Part shown: positions 27,671-36,673 of the stretch, piece after piece
How positions within the stretch are numbered: position 1 is the first letter of the stretch
Layout of the letters: every line of letters begins with the position of its first letter
Origin: CAZWSX01 sp964636985
GTDB taxonomy: Bacteria; Planctomycetota; Planctomycetia; Pirellulales; Pirellulaceae
Length of the DNA: 64,000 nt
Direction of reading: 5' to 3'
Assembly (NCBI GenBank): GCA_964636985.1
Contig: CAZWSX010000018.1
Location: 62,001-126,000, forward strand
Notes under the pieces: generated by a model
Seen by the model: only the letters and a program-made list of their open reading frames with translations
Databases searched by the model: none
Told to the model about the DNA's origin: nothing
Made by a program: the position numbers and the translations under genes

Positions 27671-29134
27671 ATGAATCGTCGTTTGCCCACTTTCGCTGGA
27701 TTGTTAGCGCTCGCAACTCTGTCCTCTGCCAGCTGGATTGCCCCCATCACACTGGCGGAACCCAATTGGCCGGGCTTCCGCGGGCGAGATGGAGTCGGCA
27801 TTGGCATCGGAGACACCACGCCGAAGGAAATTGCCCCGGACAAGAATGTGAAGTGGAAAGTCGACTGCCCTGCCGGGGCATCGAGCCCCGCGGTCTGGGG
27901 TGACAAGATTTTCTTAACCGCCTTCGACGACGGAAAGCTTTGGACCATTTGCTATGCCAAGGCCGATGGCAAAGAGCTTTGGAAGAAAGAGGCCCCCGCG
28001 ACGACGATTGAGGCCTATCACAAGACCGAAGGGAGCCCCGCCGCCTCGACCCCCGTGACCGATGGAACGAATGTGGTCGTCTACTTCGGTTCGTGCGGCT
28101 TGATCTGCTACGACTTTGAAGGAAACGAAAAGTGGCGACGCGAGATGCCGTGCGTCAAAACCAACTTCGACTTCGGCACGGGCACCTCGCCGATTCTGGC
28201 GGGTGACCGGATCATCTTGCTACGCGACACGGCTACCGAGTCGTCGATCACCGCTTATGGCACGGCAAGTGGCAAGCAACTGTGGACGACGCCGCGTGAG
28301 GCTTTCGGCACGTCCTTTGGCAGCCCATGCGTTTGGAACTCCGGCGGCGTGTATGAAGTAGTCGTCGGCGGTGCGCTCCGCTTGAACGCGTACGACCTTC
28401 AAACAGGCGAAGAGCGCTGGACCATTCGCAATGCACCAGCAGCCGTGTGCACCACGCCGATCACCACGAACAACATGCTCTACTTCGCCGCCTGGTCGCC
28501 TGGTGGTGAAGACTTCCCCATGCCATCGCACGCCGACATCATGGATCAGGCGAAAAAGGCCGGCAACGAAGACGGCGACGGCAAGCTCTCGAAGGAAGAG
28601 TCGGGCGGCACGATGTTGAAAGACTTCTTCGACAACAACGATCTCGATCACGACGGCTTCGTGACCGCCGGCGAATGGGATAGCGTCATCGCTGCAATGA
28701 AGAAGGGACACAACGTCGCCATGGCGATCAAGCCGGGTGGAAAAGGCGATATCACCGACACGCACATCGCCTGGCAACAAACGAAGGGGCTTCCGTATGT
28801 TCCGTCGCCTGTCGCTCACCTGGGGAAGATGTACCTGATCAAGGATGGCGGGCTCCTTACGTGCTTCCGATTGGAAGACGGCAAGCCTCAGTACCAGCAG
28901 GTGCGGATCGGTGCGGCTGGGTCGTACTACTCCTCGCCGGTGATCGCATCGGACAGGCTGTATCTGTGCAGCCTGGAAGGAGAAGTATCGGTGGTCACGT
29001 TGGCGGACAAGCCCGAGACGCTTTCGCATGCGAAATTCGGCGAGCGCATTTACGCCACGCCCGCGATTGCCGACAACACGATCTATCTTCGCACGGCGAG
29101 CAAGCTGTATGCGTTTCATGAGGTGGGCAAGTAA
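27671..29134 (+). CDS. Secreted PQQ-like beta-propeller with internal EF-hands
   Basis: A 487-aa exported protein. The signal peptide (LPTFAGLLALATLSSASW, with cleavage near LAEPN) starts at the ATG at 27671; an earlier ATG at 27629 is possible. The body consists of propeller blades with the recurring Trp/Gly pattern (VKWKVDCPAGASSPAVWGDK and later YSSPVIASDRLYLCS). Two EF-hand-like calcium loops are inserted at about residues 299-335 (NEDGDGKLSKEE and DLDHDGFVTAGEW). No PQQ cofactor residues can be claimed, because most planctomycete members of this family are uncharacterised. A relative lies at 46556. Confidence 0.85.
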   Translation: MNRRLPTFAGLLALATLSSASWIAPITLAEPNWPGFRGRDGVGIGIGDTTPKEIAPDKNVKWKVDCPAGASSPAVWGDKIFLTAFDDGKLWTICYAKADGKELWKKEAPATTIEAYHKTEGSPAASTPVTDGTNVVVYFGSCGLICYDFEGNEKWRREMPCVKTNFDFGTGTSPILAGDRIILLRDTATESSITAYGTASGKQLWTTPREAFGTSFGSPCVWNSGGVYEVVVGGALRLNAYDLQTGEERWTIRNAPAAVCTTPITTNNMLYFAAWSPGGEDFPMPSHADIMDQAKKAGNEDGDGKLSKEESGGTMLKDFFDNNDLDHDGFVTAGEWDSVIAAMKKGHNVAMAIKPGGKGDITDTHIAWQQTKGLPYVPSPVAHLGKMYLIKDGGLLTCFRLEDGKPQYQQVRIGAAGSYYSSPVIASDRLYLCSLEGEVSVVTLADKPETLSHAKFGERIYATPAIADNTIYLRTASKLYAFHEVGK

Positions 29135-29332
29135 TCCGCCCTCAGCGTACACCGAAGAGCGCACTGATGCGCATTGCAGGATGATCGACGAATAGTGATC
29201 GGTTTTTCACCTGAAAGGACGACTAGCGGCCGACAAGAATTCACTACCTAGGCGAGCAATTGGATCGCGCCAGCGAAGCTCCCGAACTACACTGACACGG
29301 ACGATGCTCGGCCCATTTCGGGGGCCAATTCG

Positions 29333-32011
29333 GTGGAGAAGTCTGTGTCGAACCGATTGCTGCACGCTCCATTCTTTCTGCAGGCGGAACGTTTTCCCCA
29401 ACGCGTTGCCATTGCTTGGGGAAATCGGTCGATCACGTACGGAGAACTCGCTGCCTGGGTTGCACAGATTGAACCCAGGCTGATCGATCTGAATGTGCGG
29501 CCGGGTGATCTGGTCGCCATTCTCGGAGGGCGAGAACCGGCTTTCATCGCCGCGATGCTGGCGATTCTGCGCGTCGGCGGCGCTTATGTTCCGCTCGATC
29601 ACACGCTGCCGATCGAACGCGTTACCGGCATCCTGGACGATGCCAGTCCCAAGGTGGTCTTGAGCGCATCGCCAGCTGCGGAACTTGCTTCTCGCGGTCA
29701 TCGCGTTGTATCGATTCCCGGCCTTGAATCGGTACCCCACGATCGACGTCTTGCGAAACCAAGTAGCCCACCCAGCGCAACCGACCTTGCCTACGTGATC
29801 TTTACGTCTGGTTCAACAGGGCGTCCCAAAGGAGTGATGATCGAACACCAGGGGCCTTCTAACACGATTGAGGATCTAAACGAGCGGTTCGGGATCACGG
29901 CGCACGATCGCGTGCTTGCGCTTTCATCGTTTGGTTTCGATTTATCGGTCTACGATGTGTTTGGAACATTAGCAGCGGGCGGCACCATTGTTTTGCCGAC
30001 CGACGCCCAGGTCCGCGATCCAGCAGCCTGGGCCGGACTGATTCGCCGGCACAAGGTCACGCTTTGGAACACCGTTCCCGCACTCATGGAGATGATGGTC
30101 ACTTATGCCGAAGCAAGCGCGGACAATGCACTCGCTTCGCTGCGATTAGTGTGGCTGAGCGGCGATTGGATACCAGTCAAGTTGCCCGATCGCATTCGGC
30201 AGCTGAACAGCGAAGCACAGATCATCAGCATGGGAGGCGCGACAGAGGCCTCGATCTGGTCGGTTCTTTATCCAATCGAAGCCGTCGATCCGAATTGGAA
30301 GAGCGTCCCCTACGGCAAGGCGATGCGCGGCCAAATGATCGAGGTCTTGCGCGAAGATCTCTCCCCCTGCCCTGTCGGCGAACAAGGCGAGATCTACATC
30401 GGCGGTTTGGGCCTGGCGCGAGGGTACTGGCATCAAGCCGATGTCACGGCCGAGCAGTTTATCGCTGATACGCGCAATCCGTCAGGCACCGCGAGACTCT
30501 ATCGGACCGGCGATTTCGGCCGTCTTTTGCCTTGCGGAAATATCGAATTCCTCGGCCGCTGCGACTTGCAGGTGAAGATCAACGGCAATCGCGTCGGACT
30601 GGCCGAGATCGAGGCGGCAATCAACCGCCATCCGCGCATACGTGAATCGGCTGTCGTCGCACCGGGCGATCGGTCGGGGCGCCGGCACCTTGTCGCTTAT
30701 CTCGTAAGCCAGGACGAAATCACTGGCGATGCCAAGGCAAATCTCGAAACAGACCTTCGCGCGGCCCTGAAAAAGTCGTTGCCTGAGTACATGATTCCGG
30801 CACGGTATCAATGGCTCGATCGGTTGCCGCTCTCCGACAATGGCAAGTTGGACCGGCGCAGCCTGCCGGCGCCAAATCCGCCTCGCGAAGATACCGCCGC
30901 GAGCCTCAAACAAGCTCCCCGCGATCGCGACGAGGCTCGCTTGGCCGGTATTTGGAAAAAGGTCCTCGAAGTCGAGGCCATCGGGACTGACGATCACTTC
31001 TTCGATCTCGGCGGAGACTCGATGACCTCCGCAATGGTCATCGCGCTGATCGAGCGCGAGTTCGGGATCGCGATTGGTTTGATCGATCTGGCGGAAGCGC
31101 CAACCTTGGCACGGATGGCCGAGCGGATTCGCCTTCGCGGGCCGCAACCAGAACTTCCCAAGGTAAACACGGGGCCCTGTGCCGCTGAATCAACGGCAGC
31201 TTGCGGTGCGGGAGAGGGCTCGCCGTGGGTCGAGATTCGCGAACGGCCTGGGCAACCGCCGCTGATTTTTTTCCCGTGCCTGTTTGGAAGCCTGTTCCCG
31301 ATCCATGCGCTCGCGAGCAAATTGCCGAGCGCTTTGGGCGTAACCTGCCTGTTGCCGCGAGGTCTCTCGAATCCCCGAGAAGAGCCTGATGGCACGATTG
31401 AAGCGATGGCACATTACGCCGTCGAGCAAATCACCCGCCGTTTTCCGGCGGAACCGTTGCAACTGATTGGGTACTCCCTCGGGGGAACCATCGCGGTCGA
31501 AGCAGTTCGCTTGCTGCAGCGGATGAATCGCTCGGTCGAATTCCTGGCCTTGATTGATGCCCCCGCGCGGGCCCGCCCGGGCTGGGTGCAGTGGGTTCAA
31601 TCATGGCAGAACAGTGAGAACGCCAATGCGATGTCGCGAGTCTGCGATCGCGATGGAGATCGGTCGACTCCCTATAGCCGCCACATCCATCGGCTCGCGT
31701 GTGAATCGTATCGTCCGCGGCCGCTCGACTACCCGGCGATGGTGTTTCGAGCCAGCAATATACGGGGGCGTTTGGCGGGTGTGATCGACGGTTGGTATCG
31801 CCGCTGGGATTGGTCCGATCTGTTGCCTGCCAGCGGCGGTATGCGGTGGTTGCCAAGCAGCCACGACACGATCTTCCAGGGGGAATCTCTGGAGGTGCTG
31901 GCGAAGGCCTTGTGCTCTCGACTTGGCGGGCCAACTGACCACGGCACAGCCGGAATCATTGATACCACCAGCATTGCCACCATCGAAGTCGGTACCGGTT
32001 ATAACGCCTGA
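29333..32011 (+). CDS. NRPS-like adenylation-carrier-thioesterase protein
   Basis: An 892-aa single-module enzyme without a condensation domain. The adenylation domain spans about 1-515, with A3 YVIFTSGSTGRPKG, A5 GGATEAS, A7 YRTGDFGR, A8 INGNRVGLAEIE and the A10 lysine K505. The carrier domain (about 535-597) has S563 in DLGGDSM, and a type I thioesterase spans about 640-880, with S715 in GYSLGGT and a late SSHD histidine. Specificity-code positions read D203, L204, Y207, N246, W274, S276, M300, I308 and W309. This resembles the DLYN-S-IW code of cysteine-activating modules, as does FDLSVYDVFG. Such a protein could load, tailor or release an amino acid or dimerise acyl units. It starts with GTG. 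Confidence 0.88.
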   Translation: MEKSVSNRLLHAPFFLQAERFPQRVAIAWGNRSITYGELAAWVAQIEPRLIDLNVRPGDLVAILGGREPAFIAAMLAILRVGGAYVPLDHTLPIERVTGILDDASPKVVLSASPAAELASRGHRVVSIPGLESVPHDRRLAKPSSPPSATDLAYVIFTSGSTGRPKGVMIEHQGPSNTIEDLNERFGITAHDRVLALSSFGFDLSVYDVFGTLAAGGTIVLPTDAQVRDPAAWAGLIRRHKVTLWNTVPALMEMMVTYAEASADNALASLRLVWLSGDWIPVKLPDRIRQLNSEAQIISMGGATEASIWSVLYPIEAVDPNWKSVPYGKAMRGQMIEVLREDLSPCPVGEQGEIYIGGLGLARGYWHQADVTAEQFIADTRNPSGTARLYRTGDFGRLLPCGNIEFLGRCDLQVKINGNRVGLAEIEAAINRHPRIRESAVVAPGDRSGRRHLVAYLVSQDEITGDAKANLETDLRAALKKSLPEYMIPARYQWLDRLPLSDNGKLDRRSLPAPNPPREDTAASLKQAPRDRDEARLAGIWKKVLEVEAIGTDDHFFDLGGDSMTSAMVIALIEREFGIAIGLIDLAEAPTLARMAERIRLRGPQPELPKVNTGPCAAESTAACGAGEGSPWVEIRERPGQPPLIFFPCLFGSLFPIHALASKLPSALGVTCLLPRGLSNPREEPDGTIEAMAHYAVEQITRRFPAEPLQLIGYSLGGTIAVEAVRLLQRMNRSVEFLALIDAPARARPGWVQWVQSWQNSENANAMSRVCDRDGDRSTPYSRHIHRLACESYRPRPLDYPAMVFRASNIRGRLAGVIDGWYRRWDWSDLLPASGGMRWLPSSHDTIFQGESLEVLAKALCSRLGGPTDHGTAGIIDTTSIATIEVGTGYNA

Positions 32012-32558
32012 TCCGGGCATTTGGCATGCGCGGTGCATTTTGGTTGCCCGTAGCGAAACCTCAACACGCTAGCCCGAGCCGCATCGTACGTTGGCGCCAG
32101 GCGTCGTGCAGAGGACAGCCGCTCCAATCCAAAAGCGCGTCTTGGGTTGTTGTAAATGTTACAAAGAGTTCTTCAACAGAACGCTTGCACCGCTATCGCG
32201 CGGCGGACGATGAACAAAGGCATCACCCGCTGTTGTGGATCGCAAACGAAGTTTGGAGATCGCACGGGGTGTCAAGTGAAAAGATCGGTTGACCGCCTTA
32301 AAAGAGGTTTCTTTGCCGTCGTTTCACTCAACACCCCACCGCAACCTAGATTTTGTTAGCAAGAATCACAGAGATCGTGGCATCCAAACGGCGCTGGGCT
32401 GCGTAGTAATCCACATCGGATGAGAGTTAATCAGTTCCCAGTTGTAACACTTTCCCTTTACCAACACGTATTGGCGAGATTGACAGCGGCGCCTTACCAT
32501 GCGAGCCGCGTCCGTAGCCGAAACACCGGCGAACCGCGAACGAGTTAGGAGACGAACG
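32012..32558. other. Long intergenic region before flgM
   Basis: 547 bases on the 3' side of the NRPS-like gene and upstream of flgM. No convincing gene was seen; the short open frames have no family resemblance. A TTGGCATGCGCGGTGCA stretch near 32032 has the GG-N10-GC spacing of a sigma-54 promoter, but it lies about 500 bp from flgM and may be chance. TTAGGAGACGAACG directly before 32559 is a good ribosome binding site. Confidence 0.35.
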
Positions 32559-32840
32559 ATGTATATCCAAGGCCCCAGCAACGTACACGCGTCGCAGTCG
32601 GTACGCGCTCCGCACAAGGCCAGCGGCAGCGCCGCCGCCGGTTCGAGCTCGTCGGTCCAAGGTGCGGACGAATTGGACATCTCGAGCGAAGCCGATTTGG
32701 TGAGCCAGGTCCGCGACCTGCCGGACATCCGTGAGGACAAGGTCGCACGGATTCGCCAACAGATCCAAAACGGCACCTACGACACCGACGCCAAGCTCGA
32801 AGCCGCGCTGGGGAAGTTCCTCGATGAATTCGAAGGTTAA
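32559..32840 (+). CDS. flgM: Anti-sigma-28 factor FlgM
   Basis: A 93-aa protein whose C-terminal half matches FlgM, the inhibitor of the flagellar sigma factor FliA. DELDISSEADLVSQVRDLPD, IREDKVARIRQQIQNGTYD and KLEAALGKFLDEFEG follow the family consensus for the sigma-binding helices. The N-terminal half is Ser/Ala-rich and probably disordered, as expected for a protein exported through the flagellar apparatus. The ATG at 32559 follows an AGGAG site; an in-frame start at 32499 would add 20 basic residues and is less likely. A strong terminator follows, so it is monocistronic. Confidence 0.92.
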   Translation: MYIQGPSNVHASQSVRAPHKASGSAAAGSSSSVQGADELDISSEADLVSQVRDLPDIREDKVARIRQQIQNGTYDTDAKLEAALGKFLDEFEG

Positions 32841-32914
32841 TCGCGAGTTCAAACGCTAAATACACCGCCCCCGAATCAATCAGAGATCGGCGGGCATCAA
32901 AACGATTGGCGATG

Positions 32915-32949
32915 GCCGGAGGCGTCCCGCGGGGGCCTCCGGCTTTTTT
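32915..32949 (+). terminator. Rho-independent terminator downstream of flgM
   Basis: A 9-bp perfect stem (GCCGGAGGC at 32915-32923 and GCCTCCGGC at 32935-32943) with an 11-base GC-rich loop is followed by six T. Confidence 0.88.
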
Positions 32950-33165
32950 ATTGCCCGCCGAGCGGTGATTTCAGCCTCACCAGCTAAACGGCGACTGAAA
33001 TTCCCGTTTAGGGCAATGGGCAAACGGGCCATGCGGGCGTAGAATCTTATTGAGACAGACCGTGCCGCTATCGTGCCAAATCGTGGCGAAAACCTTGTCG
33101 GCCGTCTCAATAACCTGATTTTTGATTGCCCAAAGTTCACGTCTTGGCGATTCGGAGCACGCATC

Positions 33166-33669
33166 ATGTCGGTGGAAGAACACCTCGATCGAGTCGACGT
33201 AGCATCGACGCCGATGCAGCGATTCGAGGAGTTTCTTCAAAGCCGCGGGATGCGAACGACCCAGCAGCGCCGGCTCCTGGCTGAACACGTCTTCAGCAGG
33301 CACCAGCATTTCGACGCCGAACAGCTGATTGCTCAGCTTCCCCCCAGCGGCCAAGCCGGGCACGTCAGCCGTCCTACCGTTTACCGGACGCTCAACGAGT
33401 TCGTCGACGCCGGCCTCTTGCGAAAGTTCGTCCTCAACGGGCGAGCCGTGTTCGAACACGATTATGGCTATCCGCAGCACGACCATTTGCATTGTGTCGA
33501 GTGCGAGAAGCTGATCGAATTTTCGACCAACGAGATCGTTCCGATCTTGGAAAAGATCGCCAAGGAACAACGGTTCCGGATGAACGGTCACCGCTTGATC
33601 GTCTCGGGCATCTGCGCCGACTGCGCCAAGGCCAAGCGCAACACGCGGCATCGCATGAACATGATCTAG
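33166..33669 (+). CDS. Fur-family metal-responsive repressor
   Basis: A 167-aa winged-helix regulator. The DNA-binding half ends around residue 86 and contains RGMRTTQQRRLLAEHVF and SRPTVYRTLNEFVDAGLL. The metal-binding half has HDHLHC with C110-VE-C113 and a second pair C150-AD-C153, forming the structural zinc site. The ATG at 33166 was chosen because it precedes the usual N-terminal helix; a start at 33073 would add 31 residues of no family resemblance. Whether it senses iron, zinc or peroxide cannot be decided here. Nearby genes are not obvious iron genes. Confidence 0.9.
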   Translation: MSVEEHLDRVDVASTPMQRFEEFLQSRGMRTTQQRRLLAEHVFSRHQHFDAEQLIAQLPPSGQAGHVSRPTVYRTLNEFVDAGLLRKFVLNGRAVFEHDYGYPQHDHLHCVECEKLIEFSTNEIVPILEKIAKEQRFRMNGHRLIVSGICADCAKAKRNTRHRMNMI

Positions 33670-33680
33670 CGTTCGTCGCG

Positions 33681-34298
33681 TTATTGATCGCGAAAACAAC
33701 TCCCAACCACGGCGATCACTACGACTACCATCAGCGCGACGCGAGCAGCGTTCGCGCTAATTCTTCGGCCCGATTCTCCCAGGCCGAACTCCTTGCCCAT
33801 CCCATTCCACAGGGCGAGCCCCAAGAGGAACGTCAGTGCGCCAAATGCCCAGAGCATCCATGGCGACGAGCCATGGCGCAGCATGTCGCCACAATCGCCA
33901 ATCTCCTGAAACGATCCTCCACCAATGTAGAGTCCATTGGCGATCAAGCAAAACGCGGCGAAGAATCGCAGGACAAACGACCACGACCACTTGAGCAATG
34001 ACGCCACGCCCCAAAAGACCAACGGTAGAACGACTCCGCCCGCTGGTCCTGCCCAGACGACGACCAAAGGATGCGGATTGGGCTTCACATCGGTGCGAGA
34101 AATGGTCCACGGTGCCAGAACAACACGTTGGACTCGTCCTCCTGTGGCCCACGCGCCGAGGCAGTGCCCCAGTTCGTGGACCTGCTGCATGGCGAACCAG
34201 CTGCCAATCACCGTGCAGCCAATGAACACCCACTGAGCAGCCACATCGCGCGGCGCTGTTGCGTTGCCTTTCTCCGCGCGAGGCTGGTCTGTTTTCAC
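33681..34298 (-). CDS. M50-like membrane metalloprotease
   Basis: A 205-aa polytopic membrane protein with a zinc-protease motif H41-E-L-G-H45 inside the first helices (QQVHELGHCLGAW) and a later AGPAGGVVLP segment. A helix carries SFQEIGDCGDMLRHG, where an Asp typically supplies the third zinc ligand in M50 proteases. It resembles the minimal site-2-protease-like core without a PDZ domain. The partner substrate is unknown. It converges with the Fur-family gene, and its start faces a protein at 34617 across a 318-bp spacer. Confidence 0.75.
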   Translation of the reverse strand: MKTDQPRAEKGNATAPRDVAAQWVFIGCTVIGSWFAMQQVHELGHCLGAWATGGRVQRVVLAPWTISRTDVKPNPHPLVVVWAGPAGGVVLPLVFWGVASLLKWSWSFVLRFFAAFCLIANGLYIGGGSFQEIGDCGDMLRHGSSPWMLWAFGALTFLLGLALWNGMGKEFGLGESGRRISANAARVALMVVVVIAVVGSCFRDQ

Positions 34299-34616
34299 AG
34301 GATCGATGAGAACAAAGTGCTCGTGTTACGGGACGAGCCACCAAATCACGGCGATGAGCAAAAGCGTCCCCACGATCGCGGTCAGCGTACCGGATGCACG
34401 CTCCGCTGCAACCAAGGAGATACACGGTCAGCAGCCTTCGGAATCGGGTCACCGACCACCCAAACAGGTTACTTCGGAAAGGGTGATAGCAACTGACGTA
34501 AAAACTCCCCTCGCGGCAAGTGCCAGCGAATTGCTCCCGTTGGCCCAATTTGCGATGATGGCAGACGGTCAGCAAACGCTCACGACGAGAGCTCGTTTCG
34601 ATGGGGAGACGGAACC
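34299..34616. other. Divergent spacer between protease and secretin-like gene
   Basis: 318 bases with no supported gene. Both promoters should be here; no operator or repeat stood out. Confidence 0.3.
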
Positions 34617-35282
34617 ATGTCGATTCAAGTGGTGACCCAGCGCGCGCCAGGCCTCGTGGCGCTGGCGATGCTTTCTAGCTGTGTCAGTTTGTTCGCGGAC
34701 CAACCGGTTGCGACTACGGTTCAGCTCCCGACGTTCAACACATTCAGCGTGAGCACCACCGTTTCGGTGCCCGATCGCGGCGGTGCCTATCTGGGCGGCA
34801 TTGGCCGAGCCTACTCGGGGCGCAATGAGAACGGCATTCCGATTGTGGGCAAGCTTCCCTTTCTCGGCCCGATTACCGGGGGACGGGGGATCGGTTCGTC
34901 GACCAGCAGCAGCGGCGTCTCCGTCCACGCGACCATCATCGATCACGAGGAACTCGATAAGGCGGTTCTGGCCGAAGCGGCCAGTAAGCGAGGAGCCGAG
35001 TCACCACGTCACCCCCGCAAGTCGACGGATAGCGAGGTAGCCCACAAGCCGTTCGAGAGCGTGGCCGCCATCAAAGCGCGTGTGGCCGCCGAGGATGCCG
35101 CTCGCCAGGAACAAGCCGAGGCCTACATCCAAAAAGCGGAATCGGCCGAGACAGCCGGACGACTCGCATCGGCGAGGAGTTATTACCTATTGGCCGCCAG
35201 GCACTCCCAAGGCGAACGCCAGCAAGAGGCCCAATCCAATGCTCTGCGGCTCGCTCGCTTGATTGCGGATCAAAAGAAATAG
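34617..35282 (+). CDS. Exported protein with a secretin-like C-terminal motif segment
   Basis: A 221-aa protein with an N-terminal signal peptide (APGLVALAMLSSCVSLFA). It is followed by a strand pair that reads like the closing part of a type II/III secretion secretin: STTVSVPDRGGAYLGGI, then VPIVG-like and KLPFLG positions (seen as GIPIVGKLPFLGPI). In secretins the same order is TVSVPDGGTVLLGG... followed by PxLGxIPxLG. Here it is isolated, without the N-domains or the rest of the barrel. The second half (from about residue 115) is charged and helical and may form a coiled coil. I cannot assign a function; it may be a fragment or a mimic of the secretin lip region. Confidence 0.6.
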   Translation: MSIQVVTQRAPGLVALAMLSSCVSLFADQPVATTVQLPTFNTFSVSTTVSVPDRGGAYLGGIGRAYSGRNENGIPIVGKLPFLGPITGGRGIGSSTSSSGVSVHATIIDHEELDKAVLAEAASKRGAESPRHPRKSTDSEVAHKPFESVAAIKARVAAEDAARQEQAEAYIQKAESAETAGRLASARSYYLLAARHSQGERQQEAQSNALRLARLIADQKK

Positions 35283-35515
35283 GCTTTTGCGGCTGGCCGA
35301 CTGCACCGCCAAGGCGGTGTTCTTGCGAATGAAGCTTATTTTTCGGGAAACCCTCGGGCCATAGCGGTTCAAACGCCCTCTTCCAACTTCGCCTGGTTGA
35401 CTACAATTAGCCAACGCTCGGCGGCAGTCCGCGGGGCTGTTCCCCGACGACGGAGTAAGTCTTTGCCCTGTTATGCCGGGCCAAAGACTCCTTCCCACCT
35501 CCAAACGATCTCTCC

Positions 35516-36652
35516 ATGCCTCCAGTTCTTTTCGGCGAAGCTATTCTCAACGTCTGGGGGCAAACACTGGAAGCGCGCGATCTCTTCGTGATCGTGCTGC
35601 TGATCATCCTGGAAGGCGTGCTGTCGATCGACAACGCCCTGGTCCTGGGAATCCTGGCCAAGCGGCTTCCCAAGTTCGAACAAGGCCGCGCGCTTACCTA
35701 CGGCCTAATCGGGGCATTTGTGTTTCGGATCATTGCGGTTTGCACAGCGAGCTTGCTGCTCCAATGGACGATCGCCAAGTTTCTCGGCGGCGCGTATCTC
35801 GTTTACATCGCGGTCAAGCACTTATTCTTCGAGAGCAGCGAAAAAGACGAAACACAAATCGAGCTTGATGAACATGGCCATCCCAAGCTGACGGACCCTG
35901 AGACAGGTGGCCCGCCATCGAAGGACCAGGAAGAAATCGAACTCAAACAACGCCAGCCGCTCTACATGGACCCGGCAACTCGTAAGGCGTTAGGCTTGGC
36001 CGCTTTCTGGCCCACCGTGTTGCAGATTGAACTGACCGATATTGCCTTCGCCGTTGACTCGATCCTGGCGGCCATCGCCTTTGTGGGAAGCGCCCCCAAG
36101 GGGCACAATCCCAACGACTTCCATCCCAAGCTGTGGTTGGTAATTTTGGGCGGCATGCTGGGCGTGATCTTGATGCGATTTGCGGCGGTAGTTTTTATCA
36201 AGCTGCTGGAGAAGTTCCCACGATTCGAAACCGCCGCCTACATTCTGGTGGTGATCATCGGCATGAAACTTTTGGGCGATTGGGGCCTGAACAGCGATTG
36301 GAGTTTCAAGCACTCGCCGAAGTGGATGGCTTCGATCGTTCAACCGATGCAGCCATTCTTCCAGGGAGTTGAAGAAACGCGGCTGAAGGCCATTGGAAGT
36401 TACGAGGGGTGGCTCGCGGACAACTGGGTCTTCTCGCCTAAATCATGGGGTGGAAACTCCTTGGAACACAAGGAAGATCCCAACGATCCGCTGGCGAAAC
36501 TGCATGTTCCCCATTTGCTCGACTTCCATCACCTGACGCGTCCCGAAGCAATCCTGTTTTGGATCGCGATGGCGCTGGGGTTCTTGGTGGGCTTTCTGCC
36601 GAAGAAGGAAAAGCCTAAGGAAGGTTTGCCGTTGGGCGAGAAGAGCGAGTGA
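35516..36652 (+). CDS. TerC-family membrane protein
   Basis: A 378-aa integral membrane protein of the TerC family, which is linked to metal-ion homeostasis at the inner membrane (manganese or tellurite resistance in other bacteria). The conserved acidic helix ILEGVLSIDNALVLG and the second EL-TDIAFAVDSILAAIAFVG helix carry the family's acidic residues. The long loops after the second helix are acidic and rich in Glu/Asp, and the extended C-terminus (PKKEKPKEGLPLGEKSE) is charged. The start is well placed, with a hydrophobic N-terminus. The substrate is unknown. Confidence 0.88.
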   Translation: MPPVLFGEAILNVWGQTLEARDLFVIVLLIILEGVLSIDNALVLGILAKRLPKFEQGRALTYGLIGAFVFRIIAVCTASLLLQWTIAKFLGGAYLVYIAVKHLFFESSEKDETQIELDEHGHPKLTDPETGGPPSKDQEEIELKQRQPLYMDPATRKALGLAAFWPTVLQIELTDIAFAVDSILAAIAFVGSAPKGHNPNDFHPKLWLVILGGMLGVILMRFAAVVFIKLLEKFPRFETAAYILVVIIGMKLLGDWGLNSDWSFKHSPKWMASIVQPMQPFFQGVEETRLKAIGSYEGWLADNWVFSPKSWGGNSLEHKEDPNDPLAKLHVPHLLDFHHLTRPEAILFWIAMALGFLVGFLPKKEKPKEGLPLGEKSE

Positions 36653-36673
36653 TCTGCTCGTTCCGAAAACAGC

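Noticed and set aside
32030..32060. Sigma-54-like promoter near 32032
   Set aside because: Only the GG-N10-GC spacing matches, and it lies about 500 bases from the next start codon.
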